DNA of 64,000 nt, taken from the NCBI GenBank assembly GCA_024227995.1, contig CP100466.1:1-64000 (forward strand), written 5' to 3'. The DNA comes from Halomicrococcus gelatinilyticus (lineage in GTDB: Archaea; Halobacteriota; Halobacteria; Halobacteriales; Haladaptataceae). The notes beneath the pieces were generated by a model. It saw only the letters and a program-made list of their open reading frames with translations, had not been told where the DNA came from and searched no databases. The stretch's first letter is position 1; every line of letters begins with the position of its first letter. Below, piece after piece: positions 38,286-47,676 of this stretch. Both the position numbers and the translations under genes were made by a program.

Positions 38286-39032
38286 TCAGGCGCTGGGGAG
38301 CTGGCCGGTGACCGAGAGGTAGGCGATGGCGAACTGGACGGCGTTGAACGCGCCGTGGATGAGCGACGGGACGACGAGGTTCCGGGTGTACTCGTACGTC
38401 GCGCCGAGGATGGGCGAGAGGACGAACAGGATGGCGAGGTAGGCGAGCTTCCCCTCCAGGCCGCCCTGCAGCGAGAAGACGTGGACGATCGAGAAGATGA
38501 GGCTCGCGGCGGCGATGGCGACCCAGCGGCCGTACGCCTCGCGGAGTCGGTCCTGGACGACCCCCCTGTACAGCAGTTCCTCCCCGGGCCCGATGAGGAG
38601 GAAGGAGAGGGGGATAAGGAGGAGGAACACCCGGGGGTCCTGCTCGCCGATCTGGGCGATGTCGTTCTGTGCGGACTGGATGCCGAGCGACGTGAGCACG
38701 AACGAGACGACGACGAGACCGCCGTAGAACACGAGGAACCCCCCGAGCGTCCACGCGAGGTCCCGCAGCGTCGGGACGCGGACCGAGATGTAGTCCACGC
38801 CTCGGTCCGTGTACCGGAGGTACAGCAGCGCGAACAGACCGAACCCGACGCCCTGGCCCATCACCACCGAAAGCGCGGTGGTCAGCAACGGCTCGTCGCT
38901 GATGGGGATGCCGGCCGCAAAGAACGGGATCGTCGCCAGCAGCACGACCACTGCGGCGAACGCGAGGCCGCCGACGCCGAGGCCGATCGCCGCTAGCATC
39001 GCACGAGGGCGTTGGTTCGAGCGGGCAGTCAT
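38286..39032 (-). CDS. CPBP-family intramembrane metalloprotease (CAAX/Abi-like)
   Basis: A 248-residue membrane protein with about seven to eight helices. The glutamate motif GPGEELLYRGVVQDRLRE (EExxxR) and the downstream SLIFSIVHVFSLQGG and LVVPSLIHGAFNAVQF carry the conserved E, R and H residues of the Rce1/CPBP active site. Members process membrane-bound peptides or protect against self-made bacteriocins, but no bacteriocin gene is adjacent. The start at 39032 gives a short positive N-terminus before the first helix. Confidence 0.9.
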   Translation of the reverse strand: MTARSNQRPRAMLAAIGLGVGGLAFAAVVVLLATIPFFAAGIPISDEPLLTTALSVVMGQGVGFGLFALLYLRYTDRGVDYISVRVPTLRDLAWTLGGFLVFYGGLVVVSFVLTSLGIQSAQNDIAQIGEQDPRVFLLLIPLSFLLIGPGEELLYRGVVQDRLREAYGRWVAIAAASLIFSIVHVFSLQGGLEGKLAYLAILFVLSPILGATYEYTRNLVVPSLIHGAFNAVQFAIAYLSVTGQLPSA

Positions 39033-39120
39033 CGTCGTACATTTCGGCCTCCCAACAAGTAAACCCTGTCGGCCACGTCCCCCCACGACCCGCGGACGAG
39101 GGGCGCGCGTGACGAGACTG

Positions 39121-39804
39121 CTATGCGAGCCGGGTCGCGAGGTCCGTCAGCCGCGCGGACCCACCGCCGACGATGGGGTCGCCGTGCCCCGGGCAGAGCA
39201 CCGACAGCGACGGGGCGGCCCCCGCGAACGTCCGGATGCTCTCGTGGAGTCGAGCGACGTCGTAGGAGTCCCACCACTCCGGCGGGGTGAGGTCGCCGTC
39301 TACCTCCCAGACGAGGTCGCCGAGCAGGCCGACGTCGAGGCCGTCGTGGACGTACGCGACGTGGCCAGGGTTGTGGCCGGGCGTGTGGTACACCGTGAAC
39401 GCGCCGACGCGCTGGCCGTCGTCGACCGACCGCAGTTCGAGGTCGGCCGGGAGCGACCAGAGCCGGCGGGCGAGCCGGTGGAACGCGCCCTTGTGGTGGA
39501 GCCACGGCGGGTCGTAGGCGCCAGTCGCGAGCGCGGCGTCGCGGGCACCGGCGTACGCCGGTGCGTCGAGCGCGAGGTCGCCGAGGCCGCCCACGTGGTC
39601 GAGGTCGTAGTGCGTGAGGAGGACGCGGTCGACGTCAGCCGGCGCGTAACCCGCCGCGGCGAGTTCGTCGCCAAGTCCCGCTCGCGGCAGTCCCGCGTCG
39701 ACCAGCGTCACCTCGCCGTCGTCGACCAGGAAGGCGTTCGCCCCGAACACGGGCACACGGTCGAGGTCCAGCAGCCAGACGCCGTCCGCGAGTCGGTCGG
39801 CCAT
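39121..39804 (-). CDS. Metallo-beta-lactamase-fold hydrolase
   Basis: A 227-residue cytoplasmic hydrolase. The metal site has H65-Y-D67-L-D69-H70, so the second His of the canonical HxHxDH is Asp. Further ligands are seen in YHTPGHNPGHVAYVHD, GDLVWEVDGD and LCPGHGDPIVGG. Glyoxalase II-like or lactonase-like activity is possible. The substrate cannot be told. It lies 102 bases downstream of a P-type ATPase gene on the same strand. Confidence 0.87.
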   Translation of the reverse strand: MADRLADGVWLLDLDRVPVFGANAFLVDDGEVTLVDAGLPRAGLGDELAAAGYAPADVDRVLLTHYDLDHVGGLGDLALDAPAYAGARDAALATGAYDPPWLHHKGAFHRLARRLWSLPADLELRSVDDGQRVGAFTVYHTPGHNPGHVAYVHDGLDVGLLGDLVWEVDGDLTPPEWWDSYDVARLHESIRTFAGAAPSLSVLCPGHGDPIVGGGSARLTDLATRLA

Positions 39805-39905
39805 ACTCGGCCGTACGGCGGCCGGCGGCTTAACTCCGGGACCCTCGCGCGAGGCGAGCGAGACAGTTCGGCCTGCGCCCGCGACGGGACGACCGTCGCC
39901 GTCAG

Positions 39906-42722
39906 TCACCGACCTTCGAACGCCCGGTCGTACAGGGACACGAGGAGCGCCTGGGCGACGAGGAAGGCGAGGAAGGCGACGCCGATCCAGATCCAGCCCG
40001 TGAGCGAGACGGCGACGACCTCGAACAGCTGGTTCAGGGGCGTGTAGAGGACGAGCAACTGGAGCGCGAGCGTCACCAGTATCGCGACGACGAGCCACCC
40101 GTTCGAGAGGATGCTCTGGTCGTACCGCGCCCGGATGGTCTGGATGCGCACCATCTCGATGGTGACGAGGAACGTGAAGAGGAGCGACTGGGCGACGACG
40201 ACCCGCCGCGTCTCCGTCAGGCCGAAGAAGAACAGCGAGAGGCCGGTCGCCGTCATCAGCGCGCCGATGGTCAGGATGGAGAGTAGCATCCGGGTGTCGA
40301 TGACGGGGTCGCCCTCGCCGCGCGGTTCGCGGTCCATCACGTCCTCGGCCTTCGGATCGGCACCGAGCGCCAGCGCCGGGAGGCCGTCCGTGACGAGGTT
40401 GATCCACAGCAGCATGACGGGCGTCAGTACCAGCGCCTCCGACCTGTTGGCGAACGCCTGTGGGAAGAAGGTAGCCCCGACGAGCACGCCGACGAAGACG
40501 ACGAGGACCTCGCCGGCGTTCGCCGACAGGAGGTAGTTGACGAACTTGCGGATGTTGTCGAAGATGCCGCGCCCCTCCGCGATGGCGTCCCGGATGGTCG
40601 CGAAGTTGTCGTCCTGCAGCACCATGTCGGAGGCCTGCTTCGCCACGTCGGTCCCCCGAATTCCCATGGAAATGCCGACGTCGGCGTTGCGGAGCGCGGG
40701 CGCGTCGTTGACACCGTCGCCGGTCATCGCGGCCCGGTGGCCGTTCGCCTGCAGGGCGCGCAGTATCCGCACCTTGTGCTCGGGGTCGACGCGGGCGAAC
40801 ACCTCCACCTCCTCGACCACCTCGCGCAGTCGCTGGTCCGAGAGCGCCTCGACGTCCGCGCCGGTCATCGCCCCTCCGGGGTCGAAGCCGACCGTCTCGC
40901 CGACGGCCTTCGCGGTCGCCTCGTTGTCCCCGGTCACCATCACGACGCGGATGCCGGCGTCGCGGCAGTCGGCGACCGCGTCGGCCACCTCGGCGCGCGG
41001 CGGATCGATCATCCCCTGGAGACCGAGGAACGCGAGGCCGGACTCGACGTCGTCGGGGTCGGCCTCCGGGTCGGCGACGCTGCGGGTCGCGAACCCGAGG
41101 ACGCGGAGGGCGTCCCCCGCGAACTCGCGGTTCCGTTCGAGCACGGACTCGCGGCGGTCGTCGGTGAGCTCCTGCACGCCCGACTCCGTCAGGATGCGGT
41201 CGCACCGGTCGAGGACGACCTCCGGAGCGCCCTTCACGTACGCCGTCGCGTCGCCCTCGGTCGCCCCGGCGGCGGGGCGGATGGCCGCGTCCCCGTCGCC
41301 CGCGACCGCGGCGGATTCTCGCTCGCGCCCCGGCAACGGCGTCGGTTCGTCGGCGACGACCGTCATCCGCTTGCGCTCGGAGGAGAACGGTATCTCCCGG
41401 AGGCGGTCGTGGTCGGGGTCGACGCCCGCCTTGACGGCGGCGACGAGCACCGCCACCTCCGTCGGGTCGCCGTAGTAGTCCCGGTCCTCCGACGGCGGCG
41501 CGCGCTCGGCGTTGTTGCAGACCGCGCCGCAGCGCAGCAGCGGCGTCAGACGCTCGACGTCGGTCTCGACGCCGTCGTAGCGGAACTCGCCCTCCGGTTC
41601 GGTCCCCGTGCCGGTGACCTCGTACGTCTCGCCGCCGGTGCGGATTCGGGTGACCGTCATCTGGCTCTCGGTGAGCGTCCCGGTCTTGTCGGTGACGATG
41701 GTGTCGACGGAGCCGAGGCTCTCGACGACCGGCAGTCGGCGGACGAGCGCGTTCCGGTCCAGCATCTTCCGGGAGCCGAGCGCGAGCGTCAGCGTCACCA
41801 CCGCCGGCAGGCCCTCCGGGACGGCCGCGACGGCCAGCGTGATGCCGGTGAGCAGCACGGTGAGGAGGTCGGCGGCGGTGAACAGGACCTGGACGAGCGT
41901 GACGAGCAGGATGAGCGCGACGACGCCGTAGCCGATGCGGCGGCCGAGGCGGTCGACCTCCTCCTGGAACGGCGTCACCGTCTCCTCCGCCTCGGTGAGC
42001 CGAGAGGCGATAGCGCCGACCTCGGTCGCCATCCCCGTCTCGACGACGACCGCCGTCCCCCGTCCCGAGACCGCGTTCGTGTTCATGAACAGGAGGTTGG
42101 GCCGCTCGGCCAGCGGCGTCTCCGGGTCGACGGTCCCCGGCTCCTTCGGGACGGAGGCGCTCTCGCCGGTCAGCGCGGACTCGTCGGTCTCGAGGCTCGA
42201 CGACTCGACGAGTCGAGCGTCGGCCGGCACGGCGTCGCCCTGGTCGACGAACACCACGTCGCCCGGCACGACCTCGGTCGAGTCGACGGTGACCTTCTCG
42301 CCGTCGCGCAGGACGGTGGCGTCCGGCGAGGACAGTTCCCGGAGCGCCTCCATCGACTTCTCCGCCCGGTAGTCCTGGACGAACCCGAACACGCCGTTGG
42401 CGACGAGGATGATGGTGATGAGCGCCGCGTCGACGTAGTTCGGCTCCTCGCCCGGCAGCAGGCCGACGCCCAGCGACAGCAGCGCCGCGAGAAAGAGGAG
42501 GTAGATGAGGAAGTCCTGGAACTGCTCGACGAAGATGGCGAGCGGCGAGACCGACTCCCCGCGCCGTATCTCGTTGCGGCCGTACTCCTCGCGACGCCGC
42601 TCCGCCTCGGCCGTGCTCAGGCCACTCTCGTCGGTCCCGAGCTGCTCGTAGACGTCGTCGAGCGGGGCGCTGTGCCAGGGAGGACGCTCGTCCGCACGGT
42701 CGGCGGCGTCGAGGCGGTTCAT
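39906..42722 (-). CDS. P2A-type (Ca2+/Mn2+-like) cation-transporting ATPase
   Basis: A 938-residue membrane pump. It has an N-terminal cation-ATPase domain (DDVYEQLGTDESGLSTAEAE), TGES at 185-188 in the actuator domain, PEGLP at 302-306 in helix M4 (as in SERCA/PMR1 pumps), the phosphorylation site DKTGT at 345-349 (Asp345) and the hinge TGDGVNDAPALRNADVGI. The C-terminal M5-M10 region is complete. Export of Ca2+ or Mn2+ is the family expectation, and halophiles keep both low inside. An acidic low-complexity stretch occurs in the nucleotide-binding domain. Confidence 0.92.
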   Translation of the reverse strand: MNRLDAADRADERPPWHSAPLDDVYEQLGTDESGLSTAEAERRREEYGRNEIRRGESVSPLAIFVEQFQDFLIYLLFLAALLSLGVGLLPGEEPNYVDAALITIILVANGVFGFVQDYRAEKSMEALRELSSPDATVLRDGEKVTVDSTEVVPGDVVFVDQGDAVPADARLVESSSLETDESALTGESASVPKEPGTVDPETPLAERPNLLFMNTNAVSGRGTAVVVETGMATEVGAIASRLTEAEETVTPFQEEVDRLGRRIGYGVVALILLVTLVQVLFTAADLLTVLLTGITLAVAAVPEGLPAVVTLTLALGSRKMLDRNALVRRLPVVESLGSVDTIVTDKTGTLTESQMTVTRIRTGGETYEVTGTGTEPEGEFRYDGVETDVERLTPLLRCGAVCNNAERAPPSEDRDYYGDPTEVAVLVAAVKAGVDPDHDRLREIPFSSERKRMTVVADEPTPLPGRERESAAVAGDGDAAIRPAAGATEGDATAYVKGAPEVVLDRCDRILTESGVQELTDDRRESVLERNREFAGDALRVLGFATRSVADPEADPDDVESGLAFLGLQGMIDPPRAEVADAVADCRDAGIRVVMVTGDNEATAKAVGETVGFDPGGAMTGADVEALSDQRLREVVEEVEVFARVDPEHKVRILRALQANGHRAAMTGDGVNDAPALRNADVGISMGIRGTDVAKQASDMVLQDDNFATIRDAIAEGRGIFDNIRKFVNYLLSANAGEVLVVFVGVLVGATFFPQAFANRSEALVLTPVMLLWINLVTDGLPALALGADPKAEDVMDREPRGEGDPVIDTRMLLSILTIGALMTATGLSLFFFGLTETRRVVVAQSLLFTFLVTIEMVRIQTIRARYDQSILSNGWLVVAILVTLALQLLVLYTPLNQLFEVVAVSLTGWIWIGVAFLAFLVAQALLVSLYDRAFEGR

Positions 42723-42835
42723 GGTCCAGGTTCGTCGGCCCGTCACGGCGAGAGTGCGACGGGAGACGGGGTCGCTGCGTCGTCAGGTGCATCTCTCGCC
42801 ACGCTCAAGGAACTACCGGGCAGCGAACTCTGCGC

Positions 42836-43774
42836 TCACTCGCCACCGTACCGCGACCGGGACAGCGTCTCGCCCAGCGGCAGGAACTGGTAGCGGTGTT
42901 CCCGGCCGAGCGCGCCCGGCGCTGGCCGACGTCCGGCGCGGCCGCCGAGCAGCGACCGCGTCAGGACGTAGTCGTGGAGGTAGTTGCACCGGAAGTAGTC
43001 GCGAGCGAGCGTCTCGTCGGTCGCCGCGCCGAGCGCCTCGCGTATCTCGCGTCCCAGCGTCGCCGCCGCGTCGCAGCCCGGTTCCGGGAAGAACTCCCGG
43101 GCGAAGAAGGCGTCGCCCGCACCGTCTTCGAAGAACCCCGGCACGACCGCGTCCACCGACGCGTCGGGTCCGAACTCCTCGTCGTCGATGCGGTCGGCGA
43201 GCGGCGCGACCGACCGCCACTCCGGGGCCGGGGCGTCCGGCCGACGGTCGCCGAACGCCTCGACGCAGCATTCGGGGTAGCCGTGGAGCCGACCCTTGTA
43301 CGCCTCGAACGCCCGCTGGCGGTCGGCGACGGCGTCCTCGACGTTCCGCTCGACGATCTCGTTCGGCGACGGTGCGTCGTCCGCGAAGAAGTAGACGCGA
43401 ACGCCGTACTGGAGCTGGTCGCCGGACCGCAACCACTCCGGGACGCCGAAGCACGTCCCGGGGAAGCTGTCCGCGAGGAACGCCACCTCCGGGAGGTCGT
43501 CCACGAGCGCCTGCAGTTCGTCCGAGGCGCGCCGGAGCGAGGCCTCGTCGCCCCCTGCGACCTCGGGACGGTCGTTCCGCCATCGCTCGCGCGACCGCTG
43601 CAGCGTCTCGGTCCGGTCCGGGTCGTCGGTCACGGACAGCGTCGTCCCGTAGTAGGCGTCGTCGAGCTGGACGCTCGCGCCGCGGCGACCGCTCTCCAGC
43701 GCGGACGCCGCGTCGAGGGCGACGAACGTCTGGACGTCGCCGAGTTCGCGGGCGAGTTGCACGACGACTCCCAC
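42836..43774 (-). CDS. DUF483-like protein
   Basis: A 312-residue cytoplasmic protein if started at the GTG at 43774. A longer open frame exists, but its N-terminus is basic and unlike a haloarchaeal protein. The central HGYPECCVEAFGDRRPD has the adjacent cysteines expected of DUF483, and RDYFRCNYLHDYVLTRSLL is also conserved-looking. The C-terminus reads FLPLGETLSRSRYGGE. No enzyme activity is known for this family. It lies 113 bases upstream of the P-type ATPase gene on the same strand. Confidence 0.65.
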   Translation of the reverse strand: MGVVVQLARELGDVQTFVALDAASALESGRRGASVQLDDAYYGTTLSVTDDPDRTETLQRSRERWRNDRPEVAGGDEASLRRASDELQALVDDLPEVAFLADSFPGTCFGVPEWLRSGDQLQYGVRVYFFADDAPSPNEIVERNVEDAVADRQRAFEAYKGRLHGYPECCVEAFGDRRPDAPAPEWRSVAPLADRIDDEEFGPDASVDAVVPGFFEDGAGDAFFAREFFPEPGCDAAATLGREIREALGAATDETLARDYFRCNYLHDYVLTRSLLGGRAGRRPAPGALGREHRYQFLPLGETLSRSRYGGE

Positions 43775-44018
43775 GACGCCGACTACCAAATGACCTGCGG
43801 CGAACGCGGGCGACGACGCGGCGAACGGGCCGCGACCCCGGACGACGACCACCGACACGTGCGCGGCGAGGACGACACGCGAGCGGTGGCCGGATTGCCG
43901 CGCGACGGGAACCGTCGGGAGCTTATACCTTCCCGGGCGACCAAGGTAGACCCGACCGCACGCCGTCGACGCGACGGGAGACGGCCGACCGAACCGCGGA
44001 CGACCCCACTCCACCACC

Positions 44019-44963
44019 ATGACCGACGCATTCGACTACGAAACGACCGACGGAACGTACGACAGCATCCTCGTCCCGACGGACGGCAGCGACCCCGCCG
44101 GGCGGGCCGCGCGACACGGCGTCGGACTGGCGGCACAGTTCGACGCGACGCTGCACGCGCTTCACGTCGTCGACGAGCGACAGTACAGTTCACACATCGC
44201 CGACGCGGACGCGGTCGCCCGCGAGCAGGAGGGAAGGCTGAAGGAGGTCGGCGAGGACGCGGTCGCGAGCGTCGCGGAACTGGCCGACGAGGCGGACGTG
44301 GAGACGGTGACAGAGGTCGTGACGGACGTCCCCTTCGAGGGCATCCTCGACTACGTCGACGACAACGACATCGACCTCGTCGCCATGGGGACGCACGGAC
44401 GCACTGGGTTCGAGCGCGTCGTGCTCGGCAGCGTCGCGGAGCGCGTCCTGCGGCACGCGACAGTGCCGGTGCTCAACCTGCGCGACGCCGAGGCGACGAC
44501 GCCGACGGCGTACGAGGACGTCCTCGTCGCCACCGACGGGCGCGAGGGGGTCGGCCCGGCGGTCGAGCACGCCCTGACCGTCGCCGAGCGGTACGACGCG
44601 ACGGTGCACGCCCTGTTCGTCGTCGACGTGCGGAACGTGCTCGTCGACGAGGAGTACGGCCCGTTCACCCGGGCGAACGTGACGGCGATGGAGGCGCTTT
44701 CGGACCTCGGCCAGCGGGCCACCGACGCCGTGGTGCGCGCCGGCAGCGAGCGCGGCGTCGAGGTGACGGCTGCCGTCGAGGAGGGCGTCCCGGCGCGGAC
44801 CATCCTCGACGTCGCCGACGAGCGCGATGCGGACGTCATCGCGATGGGAACCCACGGCCGCTCGGGGCTGGAGCGCTACCTCGTGGGCAGCGTCACAGAG
44901 AGCGTGCTGCGCCACGCCGACCAGCCCGTGCTCACCGTCCGGCGGGCGGACGTCGAGGAGTGA
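44019..44963 (+). CDS. Universal stress protein with two tandem UspA domains
   Basis: A 314-residue protein. Both domains carry the complete ATP-binding motif: AMGTHGRTGFERVVLGSVA in domain 1 and AMGTHGRSGLERYLVGSVT in domain 2. The N-terminal 12 residues precede the usual YDSILVPTDGSD. The two halves are clearly paralogous. The third Usp protein of this window, it stands alone between divergent or convergent neighbours. Confidence 0.92.
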   Translation: MTDAFDYETTDGTYDSILVPTDGSDPAGRAARHGVGLAAQFDATLHALHVVDERQYSSHIADADAVAREQEGRLKEVGEDAVASVAELADEADVETVTEVVTDVPFEGILDYVDDNDIDLVAMGTHGRTGFERVVLGSVAERVLRHATVPVLNLRDAEATTPTAYEDVLVATDGREGVGPAVEHALTVAERYDATVHALFVVDVRNVLVDEEYGPFTRANVTAMEALSDLGQRATDAVVRAGSERGVEVTAAVEEGVPARTILDVADERDADVIAMGTHGRSGLERYLVGSVTESVLRHADQPVLTVRRADVEE

Positions 44964-44992
44964 GCGCGAGCGGAGGCGACGACGATAGTTCG

Positions 44993-45379
44993 TCACGACG
45001 GCGTGGACTCGCAGGTGACCGACCACGTGGCGTCGGAGCGGTCGGTCAGCCGGCGGTAGAACGCGAGGAGGCCCGCGGAGTTCGTCTCCGGGAGGACGTG
45101 CAACTCGACCGTCTCGTACCGGACGACGACCGTGAAGGTGGTGTCGCGCTCGTCGTCGTGAACCAGGTAGACGGGCGCGGGCAGGTCGAACCAGTCGCCG
45201 AACGTGTACCCGTCTTCGGCGAGCACGCTCTCGACGAGGTCGACGAGCGCGGCCTCGTCCAGGTCGGCGTCGGGCGAGATGCGGAAGATGGTCTCGCCCT
45301 CGTACCGGACGCCGCCGTCGCGGGGATAGCGCCGCTCCGGACGGTGCGGGATCGCGAACGACGGTTCCTGGTCGGTCAT
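44993..45379 (-). CDS. Haloarchaeal hypothetical protein
   Basis: A 128-residue acidic alpha-beta protein (ALVDLVESVLAEDGYTFGDW, PVYLVHDDERDTTFTVVVRY, ELHVLPETNSAGLLAFYRRL). There is no signal and no metal-binding or catalytic motif. It has a normal coding character and sits 37 bases downstream of the membrane protein at 45417 on the same strand, so it may be the last gene of that operon. Confidence 0.7.
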   Translation of the reverse strand: MTDQEPSFAIPHRPERRYPRDGGVRYEGETIFRISPDADLDEAALVDLVESVLAEDGYTFGDWFDLPAPVYLVHDDERDTTFTVVVRYETVELHVLPETNSAGLLAFYRRLTDRSDATWSVTCESTPS

Positions 45380-45416
45380 GGCAGGCCCGTGACGTACCTG
45401 GGTATGCCCTTCTCCG

Positions 45417-46118
45417 TTAAAAAGTTCCGCCCCGGGTCCGGACGAAAATCGCCGTCCCGGAGACGAGCAGGACGGCTGCGACGTGGCCGACGAGCGCGAC
45501 GACGAGCAGCCAGTACCCCCAGACGAACGGGACGAGGACGAGCTGGAGGGCGGCGAACGCGACGACGAGGAGGTCGATGCGACGGAACGCGTCGCCGGCA
45601 GGGTCGTCGGGGTAGCGGACGGCGACGAGGAGACCGACGACGCTGGCCCACCACGCGGTGCCGATGCGGTAACAGACGTCCCACAGGACCAGCAGGGTGA
45701 CGAAGACGGCCGGCACGGGCGGACGGGGGCCGAGGAGCGCGACGAGCAGCGGCGTCCGCGCCTGCCGGGGGTCGTAGGCGAACAGGTAGGTGACGAGCGC
45801 GACGAACGCCAGCACGCCGAGCACGACCTCGATGCTCGACCCGAACAGCAGCTTGCGGTACGTGGGCGGGGTGGAGAGCCGCCGGAAGCGGCGGCCGAGC
45901 GTGAGCATCAGCGCGCTGCCCGCCGTCGCGACGACGACAGCGGCCGTCCCGGCCGGCACCGCAGCCCAGAGGTCGTACGCCACCGCCAGCGCGAGGACGG
46001 CCCCCTCGAAGAGCGCGAACTGGACGGCGAGCGCCATCCAGTCCGGGAGGTCGACGCCCGGGACGGCGTCGACGATGCTCTCGTAGGTCCACAGCGCGTC
46101 CGGCCCGGCGTCGGTCAT
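45417..46118 (-). CDS. Polytopic membrane protein of unknown function
   Basis: A 233-residue protein with about six to seven predicted helices (LAVQFALFEGAVLALAVAYD, GTAAVVVATAGSALMLTLG, VVLGVLAFVALVTYLFAY, VFVTLLVLWDVCYRIGTAWW, LLVVALVGHVAAVLLVSG). Its start overlaps the stop of the SDR gene (ATGA), so the two are translationally coupled and probably work together. I do not recognise the family. Confidence 0.75.
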   Translation of the reverse strand: MTDAGPDALWTYESIVDAVPGVDLPDWMALAVQFALFEGAVLALAVAYDLWAAVPAGTAAVVVATAGSALMLTLGRRFRRLSTPPTYRKLLFGSSIEVVLGVLAFVALVTYLFAYDPRQARTPLLVALLGPRPPVPAVFVTLLVLWDVCYRIGTAWWASVVGLLVAVRYPDDPAGDAFRRIDLLVVAFAALQLVLVPFVWGYWLLVVALVGHVAAVLLVSGTAIFVRTRGGTF

Positions 46119-46993
46119 GCGACCGCCTGCCGGACGGCGTCGTCGAACGGGGTCAGTTCGACCGGGACGAGCGACCGGATGCGGTCGTCCTCGACGACGG
46201 TACGCGTCTTCAGCCCGAGGATGAGCGGGTGGGCGACGTCGCTGGGGACGTCCGTCACGAGCCCCACCCAGTAGGCCGACAGCCGCGGCGTCAGGACGGG
46301 CACCGGTATCATCCAGGTCTGACGTCCCAGGACGTCGCCGGTCTGGAGCACCATCTCGCCGTAGGTGAGTACGTCGGGGCCGCCGATCTCGTACGTCCCG
46401 CCCGCCGTCGCCGGCGCGTCGAGGGTGCCGACCAGGTAGGCGACCACGTCGTCGACGGCGATGGGCTGACACTCGGTGTGCACCCAGCGCGGCGTTATCA
46501 TCAGCGGCAACCGCGCGGCGAGCTGACGGACGATGCGGAAGCTGGTGCTCTCCGCGCCGAGGACGATGGCCGCCCGAAGCACGGTGAGGTCGTAGTCGCC
46601 GGTCCCGAGGACGGACTCGACCTCGCGGCGCGACAGCAGGTGCTCCGAGAGCGTCGCGCGGTGACCGCCGAGACCGCTCAGGTAGACGACGCGCTCGACG
46701 TCCGCGTCGCGCGTCGCCGCGACGACGTTCCGCGCGGCGAGGCGGTCGCGCCTCGCGAAGTCCCCCTCGCCACCCATCGAGTGGACGAGGTAGTAGACGG
46801 CGTCGACGTCGGCGAAGACGCCGTCGAGGCTCTCGCGGTCGAGCAGGTCGGCCTCGACGACCCCGACGCCGTCGGGCGGGTCGTAGCGCGACGCGTCGCG
46901 GACCAGCGCCACCACGTCGTGGCCCGCCGCGGCCAGCGCCGGGACGAGGTGCCCGCCGACGAACCCCGTCGCGCCCGCAACGAGTACGTTCAT
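46115..46993 (-). CDS. NAD(P)H-binding SDR-family protein (atypical, NmrA/complex I 39-kDa-like)
   Basis: A 292-residue Rossmann protein. The dinucleotide motif GATGFVGGHL is at residues 7-16, followed by VVALVRDASR and VYYLVHSMGG. A typical catalytic YxxxK of classical SDRs is not seen, which suits the atypical SDR group (LSEHLLSRREVESVLG instead). The region YEIGGPDVLTYGEMV resembles DUF2867/NmrA-type proteins. It overlaps the downstream membrane-protein gene by four bases, so a membrane-associated redox or lipid/quinone role is possible. Confidence 0.82.
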   Translation of the reverse strand: MNVLVAGATGFVGGHLVPALAAAGHDVVALVRDASRYDPPDGVGVVEADLLDRESLDGVFADVDAVYYLVHSMGGEGDFARRDRLAARNVVAATRDADVERVVYLSGLGGHRATLSEHLLSRREVESVLGTGDYDLTVLRAAIVLGAESTSFRIVRQLAARLPLMITPRWVHTECQPIAVDDVVAYLVGTLDAPATAGGTYEIGGPDVLTYGEMVLQTGDVLGRQTWMIPVPVLTPRLSAYWVGLVTDVPSDVAHPLILGLKTRTVVEDDRIRSLVPVELTPFDDAVRQAVA

Positions 46994-47128
46994 CCGCCTG
47001 TCTCTCGGCGCCGAGCGGCCAAAAGCTGTCGGGAGAGATGGACGTTCGCGTCCCCGTCCGCGCGGCGAGGACCGGCCGTCGACGCACCCTCCCCAGTCGT
47101 CAAGTGTCCTGGCGTCCCCAGACATCTC

Positions 47129-47605
47129 ATGGAGTTCTACCTCGTCGCCGTCGGGTTGCTCGTGCTCGGCGTGGCAGGGAGCGTCGCACCGATGGTGCCC
47201 GGCGTTCCGCTGTCGCTCGCGGGCGTCTACCTCTACTGGTGGTCGACGGGGTTCGAGACTCCCGGCGTCCTGTTCGTCGCGACCGTCACCGTCGTCGGCG
47301 TCGCGGCGTTCGCGGCGGACTACGTCGGAGGGGCGGCGGCCGCGCGCGCCAGCGGCGCGTCCAGGTGGGCGGCGGTCGTCGCGGCGGTCGCCGGCGTCGT
47401 CGCGCTGGTCGTCACCGGTCCGGTCGGGATGCTGGTCGCCGTCGCCGGGTCCGTCTTCGCGGTGGAGGTCGCTCGGACGCGCGACGCCCGGTCCGGCCTG
47501 CGCAGCGCCGGGTACGCGACGGTGGGCATGGCCGCCTCGGTCGTGTTCCAGGTGCTCGTGACGGCGACCATCCTCGTCGCCTTCCTGGCAGTGACGCTGT
47601 TGTGA
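47129..47605 (+). CDS. DUF456 family membrane protein
   Basis: A 158-residue protein with four hydrophobic segments. The N-terminal VAPMVPGVPLSLAGVYLYWW is the signature of the family, and the middle GVAAFAADYVGGAAAARASG lies between helices 2 and 3. No function is known. It is expressed from its own promoter region and is divergent from the SDR gene. Confidence 0.82.
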   Translation: MEFYLVAVGLLVLGVAGSVAPMVPGVPLSLAGVYLYWWSTGFETPGVLFVATVTVVGVAAFAADYVGGAAAARASGASRWAAVVAAVAGVVALVVTGPVGMLVAVAGSVFAVEVARTRDARSGLRSAGYATVGMAASVVFQVLVTATILVAFLAVTLL

Positions 47606-47676
47606 GGCGGCCGCGGCAGGGCCACGGCCCCCGCGACCACCGGGGCTTTTGCCGCTGGGCGTCGTGTCGCGGAGTG

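Noticed and set aside
39121..42792. A 1,223-codon open frame on the minus strand
   Set aside because: Only its end (39121-39804) is a real gene, the metallo-beta-lactamase-fold protein. The rest is an Arg-rich shadow of the P-type ATPase gene in another frame, a usual artefact of GC-rich DNA.
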